Positions 41,749 through 51,148 of a stretch of DNA of 64,000 nt are shown here, piece by piece. The position numbers and the translations under genes were made by a program. The DNA comes from JAICKM01 sp050998805 (lineage in GTDB: Bacteria > Chloroflexota > Chloroflexia > QHBQ01 > JAICKM01): the NCBI GenBank assembly GCA_050998805.1, contig JBPCPV010000027.1, positions 1 through 64,000 of the forward strand, read 5' to 3'. The notes below the pieces were generated by a model. That model ran no database searches. It saw only the letters and a program-made list of their open reading frames with translations, and had not been told where the DNA came from. The stretch's first letter is position 1. Every line of letters begins with the position of its first letter.

Positions 41749-42813
41749 ATGACGATTGACGAAGCCGCGCAGGCGTTCAAGGACGAACTGCTCGCCAAAT
41801 CCCCGCGCACACTCAAGACATACAGCGCCGCCCTGCGTGCCTTCCGGCTCTTCCTGCTCTCCCTGAAGGTTGACCCTGCCGCCGCCCCGGTCACCGACCT
41901 GCGCGAGGACCATGTGCGCCAGTTCCTACTGAGTCTCTACCGCGAGCCGGTGCGTTACCGGGAGCCGAGCAAGGCCGAGAGAGTCCACCCCGGTGCCGCA
42001 CAGCGCAGCGCCATGCCGTTCGCCGAGCGGACTGTGCGGACTTATGTCACCGCGGTAAACCGCTTCTACAGCTTCCTCGCACGCGAAGAACACACGACGC
42101 CGAACCTCGAAGTGGTGCGCGAAAAGCTGCGCGCCACCCGACGCCGCTTCTCCCCGTCTCCGCCCTTCGTCGGCACCGACACAATTGAGAGCATCATCTC
42201 CCACGTGAAAGCCCAGCCCGCCAAGCAGCTCCCCGCCGAGGATGTGAAGCGCCGGCGTGACATCGCCCTCATCGTCTTGCTGGCGCGCACCGGGCTTCGC
42301 CTCAGCGAAATCTGCAACCTCCGGCGGCGCGATATACGACCGAACGACGGCCTGCTCACCGTGCGGGGCGGCAAGGGAGGCAAAGACCGCGTGGTGGACA
42401 TCAACGACGAGGTGCTCAAGACTCTGCGCGACTACTGGCAGCTATCCGACACCCTCCGCGCCCCCCATGACACCCGCGCCCTCGCCGACTTGCCGGTCGT
42501 CGCCGGCCACGACAAACGCTCGCCGCTTCTGCTTGCTATCTCGCCGAAAACGGTGGAACGGATAATTGATGGATATGTCGGCCAACTCCAGATCAGCGAG
42601 CATATCACGCCGCACTCGTTCAGGCACGGCTTCGCCACCCGCCTCGTCGAGAACGACGTGAACCTCCTCGTCGTGCAAGATCTGCTCGGCCACGCCAACC
42701 TCAACACAACCCAACTCTATGCACATCTCAGCGACCGCGCCCGCCGCGATGCCTACCGGCGCGTCTTTGGTCAAACAGAGCAAGATCAGAGCGAAAACAG
42801 AGAAAACTCTTGA
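41749..42813 (+). CDS. Tyrosine recombinase/integrase, XerC/D-like
   Basis: This protein of 354 residues has an N-terminal SAM-like core-binding domain (FKDELLAKSPRTLKTYSAALRAFRLFLL) and a C-terminal catalytic domain with the conserved residues: R in ARTGLRLSEICNLRRRDI, K in GGKGGKDRVV, HxxR in HSFRHGFATRL, LGHANLNTTQ with the second His, and Y in YAHLSDRARR. It resembles XerD-type and integron-like recombinases in size. An in-frame ATG at 41743 is also possible, but the promoter places the mRNA start at the second ATG. It is divergent from the eCIS activator and ends at a good terminator. It could be chromosome-dimer resolution or an element integrase; no attachment site was recognised. Confidence 0.85.
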   Translation: MTIDEAAQAFKDELLAKSPRTLKTYSAALRAFRLFLLSLKVDPAAAPVTDLREDHVRQFLLSLYREPVRYREPSKAERVHPGAAQRSAMPFAERTVRTYVTAVNRFYSFLAREEHTTPNLEVVREKLRATRRRFSPSPPFVGTDTIESIISHVKAQPAKQLPAEDVKRRRDIALIVLLARTGLRLSEICNLRRRDIRPNDGLLTVRGGKGGKDRVVDINDEVLKTLRDYWQLSDTLRAPHDTRALADLPVVAGHDKRSPLLLAISPKTVERIIDGYVGQLQISEHITPHSFRHGFATRLVENDVNLLVVQDLLGHANLNTTQLYAHLSDRARRDAYRRVFGQTEQDQSENRENS

Positions 42814-42880
42814 CTCTTGGCCGATTCTCTGCTATGATGTAACCAGCGAAAGGTTTAGCCAACGAGACCTTCGCGTTTAC

Positions 42881-42913
42881 GGCCACCCCAGCCAAGGGGG
42901 TGGCCTTGCTTTT
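42881..42913 (+). terminator. Rho-independent terminator after the recombinase gene
   Basis: A 9-bp stem, GGCCACCCC (42881-42889) with GGGGTGGCC (42897-42905), followed by TTGCTTTT. It lies just upstream of the leuS promoter. A second, weaker stem (42846-42874) precedes it. Confidence 0.75.
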
Positions 42914-42938
42914 GCCCCGTGCCCGCCGCCGGTATTTC

Positions 42939-42947
42939 TGGTATAAT
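42939..42947 (+). promoter_or_regulatory. Extended -10 promoter of leuS
   Basis: TGGTATAAT (TG at 42939-42940, TATAAT at 42942-42947) with no clear -35 box. Predicted start near 42954, a 22-nt leader and an AGGAGG ribosome binding site at 42966-42971. Confidence 0.7.
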
Positions 42948-42975
42948 GCCTGGATAGCATTGCCAGGAGGCGGAT

Positions 42976-45516
42976 ATGACCGACAGCCCTACTACCGAGC
43001 AAACCCCGCGCGCAGAGCGCACCGAACGCTACGACCCCAAATCCATCGAACCCCGCTGGCAGCAGCATTGGGCCGACACCGGCATCTACAACGTTGATCT
43101 GCGCGACAAGAGCCGCCCAGCCTACTACTTCCTCACAATGCTGCCCTACCCCAGCGGCGACCTCCACATCGGCCACTGGTTCACAATAACCCCCAGCGAC
43201 ACGCGCGCCCGCTACATGAGTATGCGCGGCTACAACGTCTTCTTCCCGATCGGCTTCGACGCATTCGGGCTGCCCGCCGAGAACGCCGCGATCCAGCGCA
43301 ACGTCCACCCCAAGAACTGGACCTACGCGAACATCGGGAAAATGCACCGCCAGCTACACACGATGGGCGCTATCTTCCCGTGGGACCACGAGATCGTGAG
43401 CTGCGACCCCGAGTACTACCGTTGGAACCAGTGGTTCTTCGTGCAATTCTTCAAGCGCGGCCTCGCCTACCGTAAGTTCGCCCCGGTGGATTGGTGCCCC
43501 TCGTGCAACACGACCCTGGCCCGCGAGCAGGTCGTCGGCGAGGACCGCCGTTGCGAACGCTGCGACACCCCGGTGATCAAGCGCGACCTCTACCAGTGGC
43601 TCTTCAAGATCACCGATTACGCCGAGGAGTTGCTCGACTTCAGCAAGATGCAGTGGCCGGAGCGCGTACAGACCCTCCAGCGCAACTGGATCGGGCGCAG
43701 CGAGGGGGCGGAGGTCGTTTTCCCAGCCGAGCGTCCGACGGCAGGCCCGCCCGTCGAGATCCGCGTCTTCACCACGCGGCCGGATACGCTCTGGGGCGCG
43801 ACCTTCATGGTGCTTGCCCCCGAACACCCGCTCGTGGCCGAGCTGACGACTCCGGAGCAGGCCGAGGCCGTCGCCGCCTATATCGCCCAGACCGGGCGCG
43901 AGAGCGAGATAGACCGCCTCGCCGAGGACAAGGAGAAGACTGGCGTGCCGATCGGGGCTGTGGCTATCAACCCCGTCAACGGCGAGCGCATACCGATCTA
44001 CATCGGCGACTACGTGCTGCCGGGCTACGGCACCGGAGCGATCATGGGCGTGCCCGCGCACGATCAGCGCGACTTCGAGTTCGCCCGCAAGTACGACCTG
44101 CGGATCGTGCCGGTGATCGAAGCCGCTCCGGGCACACCCCCGCCCGACCCTGCCTCGATGACCGTTGCCTACACCGGCGACGGCGGCGCGATGGTCAACT
44201 CCGGCCCGATCAACGGCGTCACCGCAGGCCACGGCCCCGCCGAGAGCGTCGGGGCCGCGATAGCCTGGCTCGAGGCCGAGGGCAAGGGCAAGGCTGCCGT
44301 CACGTACCGGCTGCGCGACTGGCTGATCAGCCGCCAGCGTTACTGGGGCACGCCAATCCCGATAGTCTACTGCCCGACCTGCGGCGAGGTGCCGGTGCCC
44401 GAAGACCAGCTTCCGGTTTTGCTGCCAGAGGACGTTGACTTCCTGCCCACTGGCGAAAGCCCACTCAAACTCCACCCCACATGGCGCTTCACTACCTGCC
44501 CGGAGTGCGGCGGCCCCGCAGAGCGCGACACCGACACAATGGACACCTTCGTGGACAGCTCGTGGTATCACTACCGCTACCTCAGCCCGCACTACCCTGA
44601 GGGACCGTTCGACCCCGGTCTCGTGGATTGGGTGCCGGTGGACCAGTATACCGGCGGCATCGAACACGCGGTTATGCACCTGCTCTACACCCGCTTTTGG
44701 ACCAAAGCTATGCGCGACATCGGCCTCGTCAGCTTCGACGAGCCGATGATCCGCCTCTTCAACCAGGGGATTATACTCGGGCCGGATGGCGCGCGCATGA
44801 GCAAGAGCAGGGGCAACGTTGTTGACCCAGACGATCTCGTGGCGGCATACGGCGCCGATGCGGTTCGCTGCTTCCTGATGTTCATCGGCCCCTGGGACCA
44901 GGGCGGCCCCTGGAACACACGGGGCATGGAGGGCATTAACCGCTGGCTGGGCCGGGTCTGGACACTGGCCCTTCTCCCCGCCCCAACTTTGGAGGGACGG
45001 GCAGAGGAAGATGCACCGGCTGAGACGCCTGCCGCGAACGAACTGCGCCGCCGCCTCCACCAGACGATCCGTAGTGTTGGCGAGGACACGGAGGCGTTCC
45101 ACTTCAACACGGCGATCTCGGCGATGATGGAGCTGACTAACGCTCTGATGAAGGCCCGCGACGAACTCGCGGGCAGCCCGGTCTGGAACGAGGCGGTGCG
45201 GACGCTGCTGCTGCTCCTCGCGCCCTACGCGCCCCACATGGCCGAGGAACTCTGGGCGAGGCGCGGCCTGCCCTACAGCATCCACCAGCAGCCCTGGCCG
45301 ACCTGGGATCCCACGCTGGCCGCGGAAGAAACCGTGGAGATCCCTGTGCAGGTCAACGGCAAGCTCCGCGACAAGATCCGCCTGCCAGCCGCCGCGGACA
45401 ACGACGCCCTCGAAGCCGCCGCGCTCGCCAGCCCGCGCGTGCAGGAGTTCTTCGGCGGCAAGACGCCCAAGCGGGTGATCGTGGTGGCGGGCAAGCTGGT
45501 GAATGTGCTGGTGTAG
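42976..45516 (+). CDS. leuS: Leucyl-tRNA synthetase
   Basis: This 846-residue class I synthetase has both ATP-binding signatures: LPYPSGDLHIGHW (HIGH, near residues 56-68) and MSKSRGNVVDPDD (KMSKS). The zinc-ribbon-like CPSC...CERC pair lies near residues 174-198, and the CP1 editing domain has TTRPDTLWGATFMVLAPEHPLV and GTGAIMGVPAHDQRDFEFA with the editing aspartate. The anticodon-binding and C-terminal domains are complete and end VVAGKLVNVLV, a typical bacterial LeuS terminus. It charges tRNA-Leu. The start has AGGAGG at a good distance. Upstream lies a terminator hairpin that belongs to the recombinase gene; no T-box elements were recognised. Confidence 0.97.
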   Translation: MTDSPTTEQTPRAERTERYDPKSIEPRWQQHWADTGIYNVDLRDKSRPAYYFLTMLPYPSGDLHIGHWFTITPSDTRARYMSMRGYNVFFPIGFDAFGLPAENAAIQRNVHPKNWTYANIGKMHRQLHTMGAIFPWDHEIVSCDPEYYRWNQWFFVQFFKRGLAYRKFAPVDWCPSCNTTLAREQVVGEDRRCERCDTPVIKRDLYQWLFKITDYAEELLDFSKMQWPERVQTLQRNWIGRSEGAEVVFPAERPTAGPPVEIRVFTTRPDTLWGATFMVLAPEHPLVAELTTPEQAEAVAAYIAQTGRESEIDRLAEDKEKTGVPIGAVAINPVNGERIPIYIGDYVLPGYGTGAIMGVPAHDQRDFEFARKYDLRIVPVIEAAPGTPPPDPASMTVAYTGDGGAMVNSGPINGVTAGHGPAESVGAAIAWLEAEGKGKAAVTYRLRDWLISRQRYWGTPIPIVYCPTCGEVPVPEDQLPVLLPEDVDFLPTGESPLKLHPTWRFTTCPECGGPAERDTDTMDTFVDSSWYHYRYLSPHYPEGPFDPGLVDWVPVDQYTGGIEHAVMHLLYTRFWTKAMRDIGLVSFDEPMIRLFNQGIILGPDGARMSKSRGNVVDPDDLVAAYGADAVRCFLMFIGPWDQGGPWNTRGMEGINRWLGRVWTLALLPAPTLEGRAEEDAPAETPAANELRRRLHQTIRSVGEDTEAFHFNTAISAMMELTNALMKARDELAGSPVWNEAVRTLLLLLAPYAPHMAEELWARRGLPYSIHQQPWPTWDPTLAAEETVEIPVQVNGKLRDKIRLPAAADNDALEAAALASPRVQEFFGGKTPKRVIVVAGKLVNVLV

Positions 45517-45550
45517 CTTCACTTTATATTTGTAAAGGAGTACCCCACAA

Positions 45551-46390
45551 ATGACCGACATGGCAATCCTAGCATCCTACGCGCACCCCGACGACGAGCA
45601 GGGGGTGACCGGCACCATGGCGCGCTGCGCCGCGAAAGGCATCCGCACGGGGCTGATCTGCGCCACGCGCGGCGAGATGGGCGAGATCGCCGACCCGGCG
45701 CTCGCCACGCCGGAGACACTCGGCGATGTCCGCGAGCAGGAGCTGCGCGACGCAGCTGCGCTCGCGGACATCCAGCGCGTGTGGTTCCTCGACTACCGCG
45801 ACTCCGGCATGGCGGGCACCGAAGGGAACGAAGATCCGGCAGCCTTCATCAACGCCGACCCGAAGGAGGCTGTGAGGCGCATCGTCAGCATCATCCGCGA
45901 GTGGAAGCCGCAGGTCATCGTCACCTTCGATCCGTCGGGCGGGTACGGCCACCCCGACCACCTTGCGATCAATCGCTGGACCAGCGACGCCTTCCACTCG
46001 GCCGGCGACCCGGCGCAGTACCCGGAAGCGGGGCCTGCCTGGACCACGGCGCGCCTCTTCTACTCATCGATCCCGCGCAGCAGCCTGCGCCGCATGGCCG
46101 AACTGATGGGCGAGTACCGCTCGACCAGCGCCTTCCGCGACATAGACATCGAGAAGATGGGTATGCCGGACGAGATGATCACCAACACGGTAGACGTGGG
46201 CGACCTGGTTGACATGAAGCTGAAGTCGCTGCGATCCCACGCCACCCAGATGGACCCGAACAGCCCATTCGCCAAGATGCCGGCCGAGATGGGACGGGCC
46301 TGGCGCAGCAAAGAGACCTTCGCGCTCGCGGCAGGCACGCCCCTGCCGACAGCGGCCGACCCGGCCGACCTGTTCGCTGGACTCAGCTAG
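45551..46390 (+). CDS. PIG-L/LmbE family deacetylase
   Basis: This 279-residue protein has the N-terminal zinc motif HPDDE (in YAHPDDEQGVTG) and the downstream H in GGYGHPDHLAINRWT, as in the GlcNAc-PI deacetylase/MshB/Mca family. It probably removes an acetyl group from an N-acetylglucosamine-containing substrate or amidates a thiol conjugate; in organisms with mycothiol or bacillithiol such enzymes take part in their synthesis or use. The presence of a glutaredoxin-like and a CcdA-like gene nearby does not settle this. Start at 45551 with AAGGAG; it is 34 nt after leuS, and the next gene follows with a 1-nt gap. Confidence 0.88.
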   Translation: MTDMAILASYAHPDDEQGVTGTMARCAAKGIRTGLICATRGEMGEIADPALATPETLGDVREQELRDAAALADIQRVWFLDYRDSGMAGTEGNEDPAAFINADPKEAVRRIVSIIREWKPQVIVTFDPSGGYGHPDHLAINRWTSDAFHSAGDPAQYPEAGPAWTTARLFYSSIPRSSLRRMAELMGEYRSTSAFRDIDIEKMGMPDEMITNTVDVGDLVDMKLKSLRSHATQMDPNSPFAKMPAEMGRAWRSKETFALAAGTPLPTAADPADLFAGLS

Positions 46391-46391
46391 C

Positions 46392-48113
46392 ATGGCGACC
46401 CAGAACGAGCCTGACGAGGCCGGTTTTGCGGACCTGGACCCGCCACCCCCACCGGCGCGACGGTGGCCGGCGATCCTTGTCGGGCTAGCGCTGGTTGCGC
46501 TGCTGCTTTTCGCCCTGGCCGATTGGTGGCAGCAGAACCGAGAGGCCACGGCGTACAGGGCGGGTGTCGGCGAAGTGGCCGCCCGCCACTGGGCCGAGGC
46601 TAAAGCCGATTTCACGGACGCCGCAGGGTTCAGTGACGCGCCCGCGCTGGTCCTGTCGGCAACCACCCAGCTCGGTCGCCTCGAAGATGGCTACCGGCGG
46701 ATGACTGCGGCTACACAGGCCGGCGACCTGCTCGGCGCATGGCAGCAAGCTCGAGCAGTCGCCGGCATACAGCCCGACTACCGCGACATCGCTACACGGT
46801 TGGACGCTGCCCATCGGGCGCTGTTCACGCAGGGCTTGGCCGGCGTCGTCTATCTCCAGACGAGCGGGCCGCAGCCGGGCCTCCATGTCATCCGGCCGAA
46901 CGGCAGCCCCGCCTATCTGCCGGGCACGGATCGCCGCAGCCGGGTCCACACGGTCGCTCCCGACGGCAGGAGCTTCCTCTACGATGTGCGACTCGCCTCG
47001 GGGCAGCGACGCCTGGCGGTTGCTGGCTTGAGGGACGGACCCCCGCCAGCCTTTGCGGCGCTGCCCGCCAGCTTTGACCCACAGGCCGAAGGGCTGTTTA
47101 CTGCCGGCGGCGAGATCTGGGCTTCGTCGGGCGGGGGCCGGACCGAGGAGCTCTATGATCCCGCGCTCGCCACTGTCGCCGCCAAGCTCCGGATCCCCGA
47201 TGGGGCGGTAGTCCTCGGAGCGTCGCCCGATGGGTCGGGGTTGCTGCTCGCGCGGAGCGTGCCCGGTGCTACTGGGGCCTTCAGCACAACCCTCATCCTG
47301 GCTGCCCATGAAGGCGCACCCTTGCCGGCTTTCGCGCTGCCCGGCTTCCTGCTGACCGGTGACCTAAGCCCCGACGGCCGGTATGCGACGGTGCTGACCG
47401 AAGAAGCAGGGGCGGCCATCACTCGCACTCTCTACCTGATCGACCTCGCCGCTCCGCGCCGGCCGCCACAGGAACTCGACAGGATCGCCTGGCAGGGTAT
47501 CACCTCCGCCGCGCAGATGCGGACCACTTGGCTGCCGGGCACCCCGACGGGCGGGCTGGTGCTTGAACACAAAGACGCCTCCGGCCTGACCATCTTTCGC
47601 TACACACTGCCCAGCCTCGTCCGCTCGTCGGTGTGGGCCGGCCACGATGTGTTCCAACGCGACGAGCAGGCCGCCCTCTGCCCCAACGGCGGCGCACTCG
47701 CCTTGCGCGTACAGCTCGACGACCGAGACTACCTGGCTTGGGTGCCGCTAGCCGGTCCGTCCGCCTTCACCCTGCCGTTCAAGTTCATAGACGGACAGCT
47801 GGCGGAACCGGCCTTCGCCCCGCGCGGCGCGTACCTTATCTACAGCGTCCGCAACCCCAGCGGCCTCGACCAGGGCACGACCGATACGCTCTACAGTCTG
47901 CCGGTGCCGCCCGATGGCACCGCGCCAAGATTGCTGGCCCGCGCGACCAGGATGTACGATAGCCGCTTGCCGACGTATGCCCTGGCGGCGAGCGGGGCGA
48001 TGGCGGCGTTCGTCGCCTCCGGCGGCGATCTCCACGCACGGACCCTCGACGGCTCCGCCGACAAAGTGTTCGCGCATGGCGTGGCGGCGGTTTGGGCGCT
48101 CGCCGCCCGATAA
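46392..48113 (+). CDS. Membrane-anchored protein with beta-propeller-like extracellular part
   Basis: This 573-residue protein has a short Pro-rich cytoplasmic tail (DLDPPPPPARR), one membrane helix near residues 27-45 (AILVGLALVALLLFALADWW), then a helical segment (about 50-150) resembling a TPR pair. About 400 residues of repeated beta-strand units follow (LASGQRRLAVAGLRDG, LPGFLLTGDLSPDGRYATVLTEE, FAPRGAYLIYSVRNPS), which look like TolB/WD40-type propeller blades (xPDGRxxxxxxx). I infer an extracytoplasmic sensor or scaffold. It starts 1 nt after the deacetylase stop, so translation is probably coupled, and precedes the SGNH hydrolase by 15 nt. Confidence 0.7.
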   Translation: MATQNEPDEAGFADLDPPPPPARRWPAILVGLALVALLLFALADWWQQNREATAYRAGVGEVAARHWAEAKADFTDAAGFSDAPALVLSATTQLGRLEDGYRRMTAATQAGDLLGAWQQARAVAGIQPDYRDIATRLDAAHRALFTQGLAGVVYLQTSGPQPGLHVIRPNGSPAYLPGTDRRSRVHTVAPDGRSFLYDVRLASGQRRLAVAGLRDGPPPAFAALPASFDPQAEGLFTAGGEIWASSGGGRTEELYDPALATVAAKLRIPDGAVVLGASPDGSGLLLARSVPGATGAFSTTLILAAHEGAPLPAFALPGFLLTGDLSPDGRYATVLTEEAGAAITRTLYLIDLAAPRRPPQELDRIAWQGITSAAQMRTTWLPGTPTGGLVLEHKDASGLTIFRYTLPSLVRSSVWAGHDVFQRDEQAALCPNGGALALRVQLDDRDYLAWVPLAGPSAFTLPFKFIDGQLAEPAFAPRGAYLIYSVRNPSGLDQGTTDTLYSLPVPPDGTAPRLLARATRMYDSRLPTYALAASGAMAAFVASGGDLHARTLDGSADKVFAHGVAAVWALAAR

Positions 48114-48128
48114 GATGGGAGGCTTGGT

Positions 48129-49049
48129 ATGAAGATGGAGCGACGAACACATTTTGGTCTGACACTCCTGGGGCTGCTGCTGGCGGCAACCGCAACCCTG
48201 CCCACCGCCCCCACGCACGCAGCGCCACCCACAGCCCCCACCACGGCTCTCGGGCGGATAGACGCCCAGACGAGAGACCGACTGCGGCGTATCTGGCAGG
48301 CAGGGCAGCAGATGGGCAGGCGCGCGCATGTGCTGGCTAAGGTCGGCGACAGCATCACTGCGTCCGGCTCCTTTCTGTCGGACATCGGCGACGGCAACGT
48401 AGCCCTCAGCACCCACAAAGAACTCGCCCCGATTATCGCGTACTATCGCGCGATCCGGGTGGACCACGCCGGCGGCATAGCCCACAACTCGCTGAACCGC
48501 CGCAGCCTCACCGCGCGCGCGGGTTGGACTACAGCAGATCTCCTCGCACCCCCCTCGGGGGCCTCCGCGCCGTCTCCGCTCAAACAGGAATACGACGCGA
48601 TCAACCCATCCGTCGCCGTGATCATGATCGGCACAAACGACCTCGACCGCATCAGTGTCGAGACCTTCCGCACCAACCTCGCAGACGTGGTGGACAGGAC
48701 TCTCGAGGCCGGCATCATCCCGATACTGAGCACGGTCCCCGACCGGATGGACAGCCCGGCGGCAGCCGCAGAGACCGCCGGGTTCAACGGCGCGATCCGC
48801 GACCTCGGCGCACTCGAACACCTGCCGGTGATAGACTATTGGGCCGGCCTACAGTCCCTACCGAGCCACGGCCTCGCCGCCGACTTGGTACACCCCAGCA
48901 TCTACCCGAGCACGCACCCCAGAAGCGGCTCAGTCACCTTCACATCCCGCGCGCTGACCTACGGCTGGAACCTCCGCAACTTCCTGACGCTCGAAATGCT
49001 CGCTAAGTTCAAGCGCATCGTGATCGACGAAGGCACGCCCGACCCCTAG
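48129..49049 (+). CDS. Secreted SGNH/GDSL-family hydrolase
   Basis: This 306-residue protein has a signal peptide (MKMERRTHFGLTLLGLLLAA...THAAP) and the SGNH signatures: GDSIT (Ser 75), an Asn/Gly block I/II/III set with MIGTNDLDRI near residue 160, and DLVHPS near the end for the catalytic D-x-x-H. It would act outside the cell as an esterase or carbohydrate esterase. The ribosome binding site is GGGAGG. It follows the propeller protein gene and may act on the same cell-surface polymer. Confidence 0.8.
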   Translation: MKMERRTHFGLTLLGLLLAATATLPTAPTHAAPPTAPTTALGRIDAQTRDRLRRIWQAGQQMGRRAHVLAKVGDSITASGSFLSDIGDGNVALSTHKELAPIIAYYRAIRVDHAGGIAHNSLNRRSLTARAGWTTADLLAPPSGASAPSPLKQEYDAINPSVAVIMIGTNDLDRISVETFRTNLADVVDRTLEAGIIPILSTVPDRMDSPAAAAETAGFNGAIRDLGALEHLPVIDYWAGLQSLPSHGLAADLVHPSIYPSTHPRSGSVTFTSRALTYGWNLRNFLTLEMLAKFKRIVIDEGTPDP

Positions 49050-49054
49050 CGCGC

Positions 49055-49083
49055 TTGCACCGAGCCGCGTATGGTGCTATACT
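49055..49083 (+). promoter_or_regulatory. Promoter of the FecR-domain protein gene
   Basis: TTGCAC (49055-49060), 17 bp and TATACT (49078-49083). Start near 49090, which excludes the longer upstream reading frame from 49071 and supports the ATG at 49149. Confidence 0.75.
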
Positions 49084-49148
49084 CAGCTCAACGACTGTCT
49101 AGACGTGAGACGCGCGGAGCTATTCACCCCAAAAGCGAGGTACTGTAT

Positions 49149-51110
49149 ATGTCTATGGCACCGTCCGAACCGCAGCCCGATCCTCAGCCCGATCCTCAGC
49201 CTGAGCCTCAGCCCGCCGGACGGCATGGGCTTCCGGCATCTGCGGGGTTGCTGGTTGTGGCGCTGGTCGTGGCGGCGCTTGTGCTGCTGCTGACCCAGTT
49301 GCTCCGCACAGGCCCCGCACAGGTGGGCGTCGCGCCCACAGTCGCTGCCACGACGGGTGCGGGTCTACCGGCAACAGTCGCCGGGCCGGGCGGCACCATG
49401 ACGAACACCGGCGCACTCAACTCGACCGCCACGGCCAGTCCTGCGGTCACCGGGCCTGTCGCCACAACTGCCGCACAACTGCCGCCGGCCCGACCGACCG
49501 TGGTTGTGCAAAGCACGGTGAGCGGCACGGCGTCTCTGCCCGCATCCGCACAGGCGAGCGTGCAGGCACAGGGAACGGTCGGGGGCACAAACTCGCTACT
49601 GCCTTCCCCGCAGGTGAGCGCGCAGGCGCAAATTACCGTCGGCTCTACGAGTCCGATTCCGCAGTCGCCGCAGCCGAGCGCGCAGGCGGGTGGGGCGATC
49701 ACCGGCACAGACGTGCTCGCGCCCACGCCTGTGCAGGGAACCGGCACGGGCACTCCGGCATCGGGGCTATCGGTGATCGACACGAGCGGCGCGGCGTATC
49801 TCTGCCCGCATAGCCAGGGCTGCACCGACCTTGCCGGCCCCAACATGTCGTTGGGCACGGGCGGGGAGGTCCGCACGGGGCCGGGAGGCACCGTGCGCCT
49901 CCAAACCCCAGCAGGGCTTATCACCCTCGGCCCCGACAGCACGCTGCGCGTAGGCGGGATAGACGATCAGCAAACACGGCTGACACTTGCGGCAGGGCGT
50001 GTGGTGGCGCGGTCTGCGGCGGGGCGGCAAAGCGCCTTCGTGGTCAGCTCGGGGCTGGTGACGGTGACTGGCGCGGGCAGCACGTTCAGCGTGTCGTCGC
50101 AGACGGTGAGCCTGCCGGCAGCGCCCGGCCAGCAGTCGAGCGTGCGGGTCACGGTGCCGGCTGATGCGGCGCACGGCGTGCATATCAGTTCGCCGAGCAC
50201 GGGAGTGAGCATGGATGTGCCGCAGGGCCGCCAGGTGGACGTATTGCCGACAGGAGCGCCCACATCGGGGCCGATCACGAGCGACGAGGCGGCGGCGCTC
50301 GCGGCGCTCGGCACCGGTGCGCCACAGTCCACGCCGGGCGCGGTGGCAGGGATCACTGAGCTGCCGATACCGTTCGCGCCACCGATGCCGAGCGGGGTGG
50401 TCACCGCGACGATTGTGTTGACGCCTCCGCCGGACGCCACGATGGTCCCGGTGACTGTGCAGCCGCACGGTGAAACCACGTCTACGCCTGCCGCCGGGGT
50501 AAACGCCCTGCCCGTGCCCAGCGCAGCGCCCTCGACGACCGCCCCGCCGGCCGGCACGCCGTCAGCAGCAGACATGTTCGCGGCGGCGTTCACGGCGATG
50601 GGCAAGGTGCCGAGCTACACTTTCGGCCTCACAAATGGCCCGGACCCGGCGACTGCCGAGTTCGGCGCGGGAACTTTTGCCCCAGGTGCCGCTTGCTGGA
50701 CGGTTACCTCCAAGGGCTATCGCGCCGACTACCAAGTCCGAGGCAACACCGTCTACACTCGCCCAGGCACCGGCCCCTGGCAGCTGCTCACCGCCTCGGA
50801 AGACGTCACCGTCCAGCTCACTTTCTGGAGACTGCTCGGCTTGATCGGCCCGGCGACCGCAACCGACCTCGGCAGTTCGCAGTTCGACGCGGTGACGGTG
50901 CATCACCTGCGTGCCCAGATTGCCGTCGGCAGTGGCGGTGCCTCATGGATCGGCGCATGGCTCGATGCCTTCGTAGGTGCAGATGATCACCTCGTCCGCA
51001 GCCTGATCATCTACGAGGGCGACCCGAAAACGAACAACGCCGTGTTCAAGATGGGCCTCAGCAGCCTCGGCGATGCGCCACCGTGCCCCCCACTGGCTGG
51101 CGGGCAGTAG
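49149..51110 (+). CDS. Membrane-anchored FecR-domain protein with tandem repeats
   Basis: This product of about 653 residues has a Pro/Gln-rich N-terminus (SEPQPDPQPDPQPEPQP), one membrane helix (residues about 32-54), and a long Ala/Thr/Gly/Ser/Pro region that includes three or four 20-residue repeats (TVSGTASLPASAQASVQAQG; TVGGTNSLLPSPQVSAQAQI; TVGSTSPIPQSPQPSAQAGG). A FecR-like domain follows (GEVRTGPGGTVRLQTPAGLITLGPDSTLRV, then LTLAAGRVVARS). The last 150 residues resemble a lipoprotein LppX/LprG-like or DUF fold (ADMFAAAFTAMGKVPSYTFGLT). It is likely a cell-surface protein. The ATG at 49149 is preferred over 49155; the ribosome binding site is GAGG. Confidence 0.75.
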   Translation: MSMAPSEPQPDPQPDPQPEPQPAGRHGLPASAGLLVVALVVAALVLLLTQLLRTGPAQVGVAPTVAATTGAGLPATVAGPGGTMTNTGALNSTATASPAVTGPVATTAAQLPPARPTVVVQSTVSGTASLPASAQASVQAQGTVGGTNSLLPSPQVSAQAQITVGSTSPIPQSPQPSAQAGGAITGTDVLAPTPVQGTGTGTPASGLSVIDTSGAAYLCPHSQGCTDLAGPNMSLGTGGEVRTGPGGTVRLQTPAGLITLGPDSTLRVGGIDDQQTRLTLAAGRVVARSAAGRQSAFVVSSGLVTVTGAGSTFSVSSQTVSLPAAPGQQSSVRVTVPADAAHGVHISSPSTGVSMDVPQGRQVDVLPTGAPTSGPITSDEAAALAALGTGAPQSTPGAVAGITELPIPFAPPMPSGVVTATIVLTPPPDATMVPVTVQPHGETTSTPAAGVNALPVPSAAPSTTAPPAGTPSAADMFAAAFTAMGKVPSYTFGLTNGPDPATAEFGAGTFAPGAACWTVTSKGYRADYQVRGNTVYTRPGTGPWQLLTASEDVTVQLTFWRLLGLIGPATATDLGSSQFDAVTVHHLRAQIAVGSGGASWIGAWLDAFVGADDHLVRSLIIYEGDPKTNNAVFKMGLSSLGDAPPCPPLAGGQ

Positions 51111-51148
51111 GCTCTTAGGGGTAAACCCTCGGCCGGCAGGAGGTCGCT

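Noticed and set aside
42814..42975. Possible T-box or attenuator in front of leuS
   Set aside because: A hairpin with a T-run is present, but it lies before the leuS promoter and fits termination of the recombinase gene; no T-box consensus or specifier loop is seen.
43354..45561. 735-codon open frame on the minus strand
   Set aside because: It is antisense to leuS across its full length, has no family features and is a by-product of high GC codon use.
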